Below, piece after piece: positions 51,286 to 53,126 of a DNA stretch of 53,126 nt (positions within the stretch are counted from its first letter, which is position 1; every line of letters starts with the position of its first letter). Location: positions 1 to 53,126 of the forward strand of contig CACAIE010000010.1 of the NCBI GenBank assembly GCA_902532475.1. The letters are read 5' to 3'. The DNA comes from an uncultured SAR116 cluster alpha proteobacterium (GTDB lineage: Bacteria > Pseudomonadota > Alphaproteobacteria > Puniceispirillales > GCA-002684695). The notes below the pieces were generated by a model that ran no database searches, was not told the DNA's origin, and saw nothing but the letters and a program-made list of their open reading frames with translations. The position numbers and the translations under genes were made by a program.

Positions 51286-52050
51286 TTATAAATTAGCCGC
51301 TAAAAATTGCTTTAGCCTCCTTGATTTAGGTCTATTAAAAATATCATTGGGTTTCCCTTCCTCTTCAATGCGCCCTTCATCAAGAAAAATAGTTTTTGAA
51401 GATACCTCTTTAGCAAATCCCATTTCATGAGTAACAATTATCATTGTGCGGCCTTCTTCCGCAAGTGATTTCATAACTTTCAAAACCTCACTTACAAGTT
51501 CAGGGTCAAGAGAAGAAGTTGGTTCATCAAATAACAAAACATCAGGTTTCATAGCTAATGCTCGTGCAATTGCAGCTCTTTGTTGCTGGCCTCCAGAAAG
51601 ACTGGATGGATATTGACTTGCTTTTTCAACTATTCCAACCTTTTCCAGAAGTGATAATCCATTTTGTATGGCTTCTTTTTTTTCAACTTTTTGAACATAA
51701 ATAGGTGCTTCAATCACATTTTGGAGTATCGTCATATGTGACCATAAATTAAAGTCTTGAAAAACCATACTGAGTTTAGATCTAATTCTATCAACTTGGT
51801 TTTGATCAATAGGATTAAGTTTACCATTTTTATTTCTTTTCATCTTAATCAACTCACCTTTTACAAGCACTTCTCCTGAATCAGGTGTTTCTAAAAGGTT
51901 AATACAACGTAAAAAAGTACTCTTTCCCGAACCACTTGTTCCAATAATACATATAACTTCCCCCTGTTGTGCGTTTAGCGAGACGTCCCTTAATACTTCT
52001 AAACTTCCGAAAGACTTTTTTAAATTTCTAATTTCTAATGCGCTTGTCAT
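51286..52050 (-). CDS. Amino-acid ABC transporter ATP-binding protein (ArtP/HisP type)
   Basis: Cytoplasmic ATPase of 254 residues: Walker [10 protein letters not shown] (about 36-44), Q-loop [12 protein letters not shown], signature LSGGQQQR, Walker B LLFDEP and H-loop VTHEMGFA. The 25-residue insert before the Q-loop ([12 protein letters not shown]) is typical of HisP. It is the first gene of an operon in the order ATPase, binding protein, permease, permease, the same as E. coli artPIQM. It resembles AapP but is a separate system. Confidence 0.94.
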   Translation of the reverse strand: MTSALEIRNLKKSFGSLEVLRDVSLNAQQGEVICIIGTSGSGKSTFLRCINLLETPDSGEVLVKGELIKMKRNKNGKLNPIDQNQVDRIRSKLSMVFQDFNLWSHMTILQNVIEAPIYVQKVEKKEAIQNGLSLLEKVGIVEKASQYPSSLSGGQQQRAAIARALAMKPDVLLFDEPTSSLDPELVSEVLKVMKSLAEEGRTMIIVTHEMGFAKEVSSKTIFLDEGRIEEEGKPNDIFNRPKSRRLKQFLAANL

Positions 52051-52193
52051 ATTACTTTCACAAAAACCTAGTTCAGTTTTGTTAATCTTAACATTTTTTT
52101 TTTTGAATTGATACCTGATGAATTTCTACATTCGGATATGTGTTATTTGCATGTGATTTAGTGAATGGGTCAGCCATTTTTACATTAAAAACT

Positions 52194-52684
52194 CTAAAAC
52201 ATTTCACATTTTCCATAACCGATGGATACTTTGGGCATGCTCCCCACTTCAACGTCTGTAGTATCTTTTTGTATCCAAAAGAGCTGCAGCCCATAATCAT
52301 TTGATGGGATACCTTTTATCATTATTCTGTTCCTGTCATGATAACTGAAAATATCAATGTTAACATTTCCCTCCTTGATGCTAGTTTCATTCTCGCCTTC
52401 ACAGATAAATGGATATGATTCCTCAAAATCATCTCCATCATGAATATGAAAATCAAAATTAGCATGACTGTTGTCGTTCCAGAACATTCTTAGTTTTATT
52501 TTTTCATTACCAGTTAAAGATGAATCACATTTAAATTTAATCTTTTTTGCACTTATGCCCTCAAAGTACTCTAGTATGTTAGTTATCTTTTCCACGTCAC
52601 AAATAAAGATTTTTTCATCAATTGCTGATGATGAGTTAATAGAAAAAAAATTAACGCAACAATAATAAATATTTTATAAATCAT
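52194..52684 (-). pseudogene. Small secreted protein gene interrupted at an A8 tract (frameshift)
   Basis: ATG 52684 begins a signal peptide, MIYKIFIIVALIFF, but the frame runs into a stop. The other frame carries SSSAIDEKIFICDVEKITNI and continues for about 130 codons (KIKFKCDSSLTG, NFDFHIHDGDD) to TAA 52194. The switch falls in a run of 8 A on the plus strand (52643-52650). One extra base would join them into a normal leader with a signal-peptidase-like site (SINSSSA-ID). The mature part has two or three cysteines and no known domain. It may be a true frameshift, a sequencing error or slippage control. A third frame, 52300-52088, is open past its end. Confidence 0.65.
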
Positions 52685-52792
52685 TTATTTAATTTTTAGA
52701 CGACCTGGTTATTATTTTTTATTTATCTTTTTAAATAACATAATATTTCTTAATTCAGTCTTTTTTTAGCCCTTATTCGATTCAAATGATTG

Positions 52793-53126
52793 ATGATGAA
52801 GTTAATTCATTTGGCAACGCTGTTGATATTTACCTGTTTCTTTTCCTATGCAGATGCCCATGATCAATTAATTTCTCTCCCTGATGTAATCTCTGGTTCG
52901 AAGGATATAAATAAAAGTACCGAGCAGCTCATCCATCGATGTGTTGCTGCGAATATCTATGCTTCAGCCAGAGATACTCAACAATCGGAAAAAGCAGGTT
53001 TATACTTTCAAAATGCAAATGATTATTTCGAATTGGCAAAGAGGATGGCTTTATCCAATGGCGAAGAGTTTGATGAGATGAAGGTAAAGAAAATTCAAAT
53101 AAATATTTTATATCATTATGAAGCGA
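52793..53126 (+). CDS. Secreted protein of unknown function, 3' partial
   Basis: The gene runs off the right edge; about 111 codons are visible from the ATG at 52793 (a second ATG follows at once). MMKLIHLATLLIFTCFFSYADA is a signal peptide. The visible mature part (HDQLISLPDVISGS, then CVAANIYASAR and YFELAKRMALSNGEEFDEM) is helical and charged, with one cysteine near residue 51, and I recognise no domain. It is divergent from the broken small gene at 52684, with about 108 AT-rich bases between. Confidence 0.7.
   Translation, partial: MMKLIHLATLLIFTCFFSYADAHDQLISLPDVISGSKDINKSTEQLIHRCVAANIYASARDTQQSEKAGLYFQNANDYFELAKRMALSNGEEFDEMKVKKIQINILYHYEA

Noticed and set aside
1-53126. CRISPR arrays, rRNA genes, insertion sequences, toxin-antitoxin or phage genes
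   Set aside because: No spaced short repeats, rRNA-like stretches, transposase motifs or phage proteins were seen in the reading.

Overview
The window is a transporter-rich stretch of a low-GC (by eye about one third G+C), gene-dense bacterial chromosome. An aap-type general L-amino-acid ABC transporter, TRAP transporters of two families, an NDUFS4-like complex I accessory subunit, a RibB protein carrying a degenerate GTP cyclohydrolase II domain, and a ROSE-type RNA thermometer all point to a marine alphaproteobacterium of a streamlined, AT-rich lineage. Lineage names such as HIMB59/AEGEAN-169 are only a guess.

Layout. 1-840: 3' part of a 3-mercaptopyruvate sulfurtransferase gene. 841-13204 (minus strand): aapJ, then a five-gene fatty-acid beta-oxidation block (HSDL2-like SDR, FadD, FadA, FadN-like, acyl-CoA dehydrogenase), then aapQ-aapM-aapP. 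The block lies inside what is normally one aapJQMP operon. 13440-21821: metC-like lyase, RibB/degenerate RibA, a UPF0173 hydrolase, an AhpD-like protein, an HTH-methyltransferase fusion, PdxA, a two-subunit aconitase X enzyme and a DUF952 protein. 21811-24355: two EamA exporters flanking a dead Sel1-repeat gene. 24369-26020: glutathione S-transferase, a YHYH-protein remnant, tRNA-Arg(TCT) and a truncated copy of a serine protease gene.

26152-29602 is a TRAP-TAXI transporter with clearly higher G+C than everything around it. It is followed by a GMC oxidoreductase and the intact protease gene. The protease copies are direct repeats of about 0.5 kb lying 5761 bp apart, so 25352-32300 looks like an acquired or rearranged segment beside a tRNA gene. 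32415-35325: gamma-glutamylcyclotransferase, NDUFS4-like protein, HpcH/HpaI aldolase and a ferredoxin-reductase-like flavoprotein. 35566-39723: pseudouridine catabolism (psuK-psuG) with an SDR, an EamA transporter and a methyltransferase. 39742-40327: an Hsp20 gene with a sigma-32-like promoter and a ROSE element. 40405-43256: a DctPQM TRAP transporter. 43421-48819: an orphan secreted protein, Nudix hydrolase, a small unknown protein, the ABC-F ATPase Uup and a YtcJ-like amidohydrolase. 48914-52050: an art/his-type amino-acid ABC transporter. 52194-52684: a small secreted protein gene broken by one base in an A8 tract. 52793-end: a partial secreted protein.

Together the genes describe a heterotroph that imports amino acids, carboxylates and other small organics, and degrades fatty acids, pseudouridine and probably hydroxyproline. 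A recurring layout is a hairpin or terminator between a solute-binding-protein gene and the genes that follow it (aapJ, the TAXI protein, the art-type protein), which would make the binding protein the most abundant component. Every function is inferred from reading sequence motifs; no database search was run.
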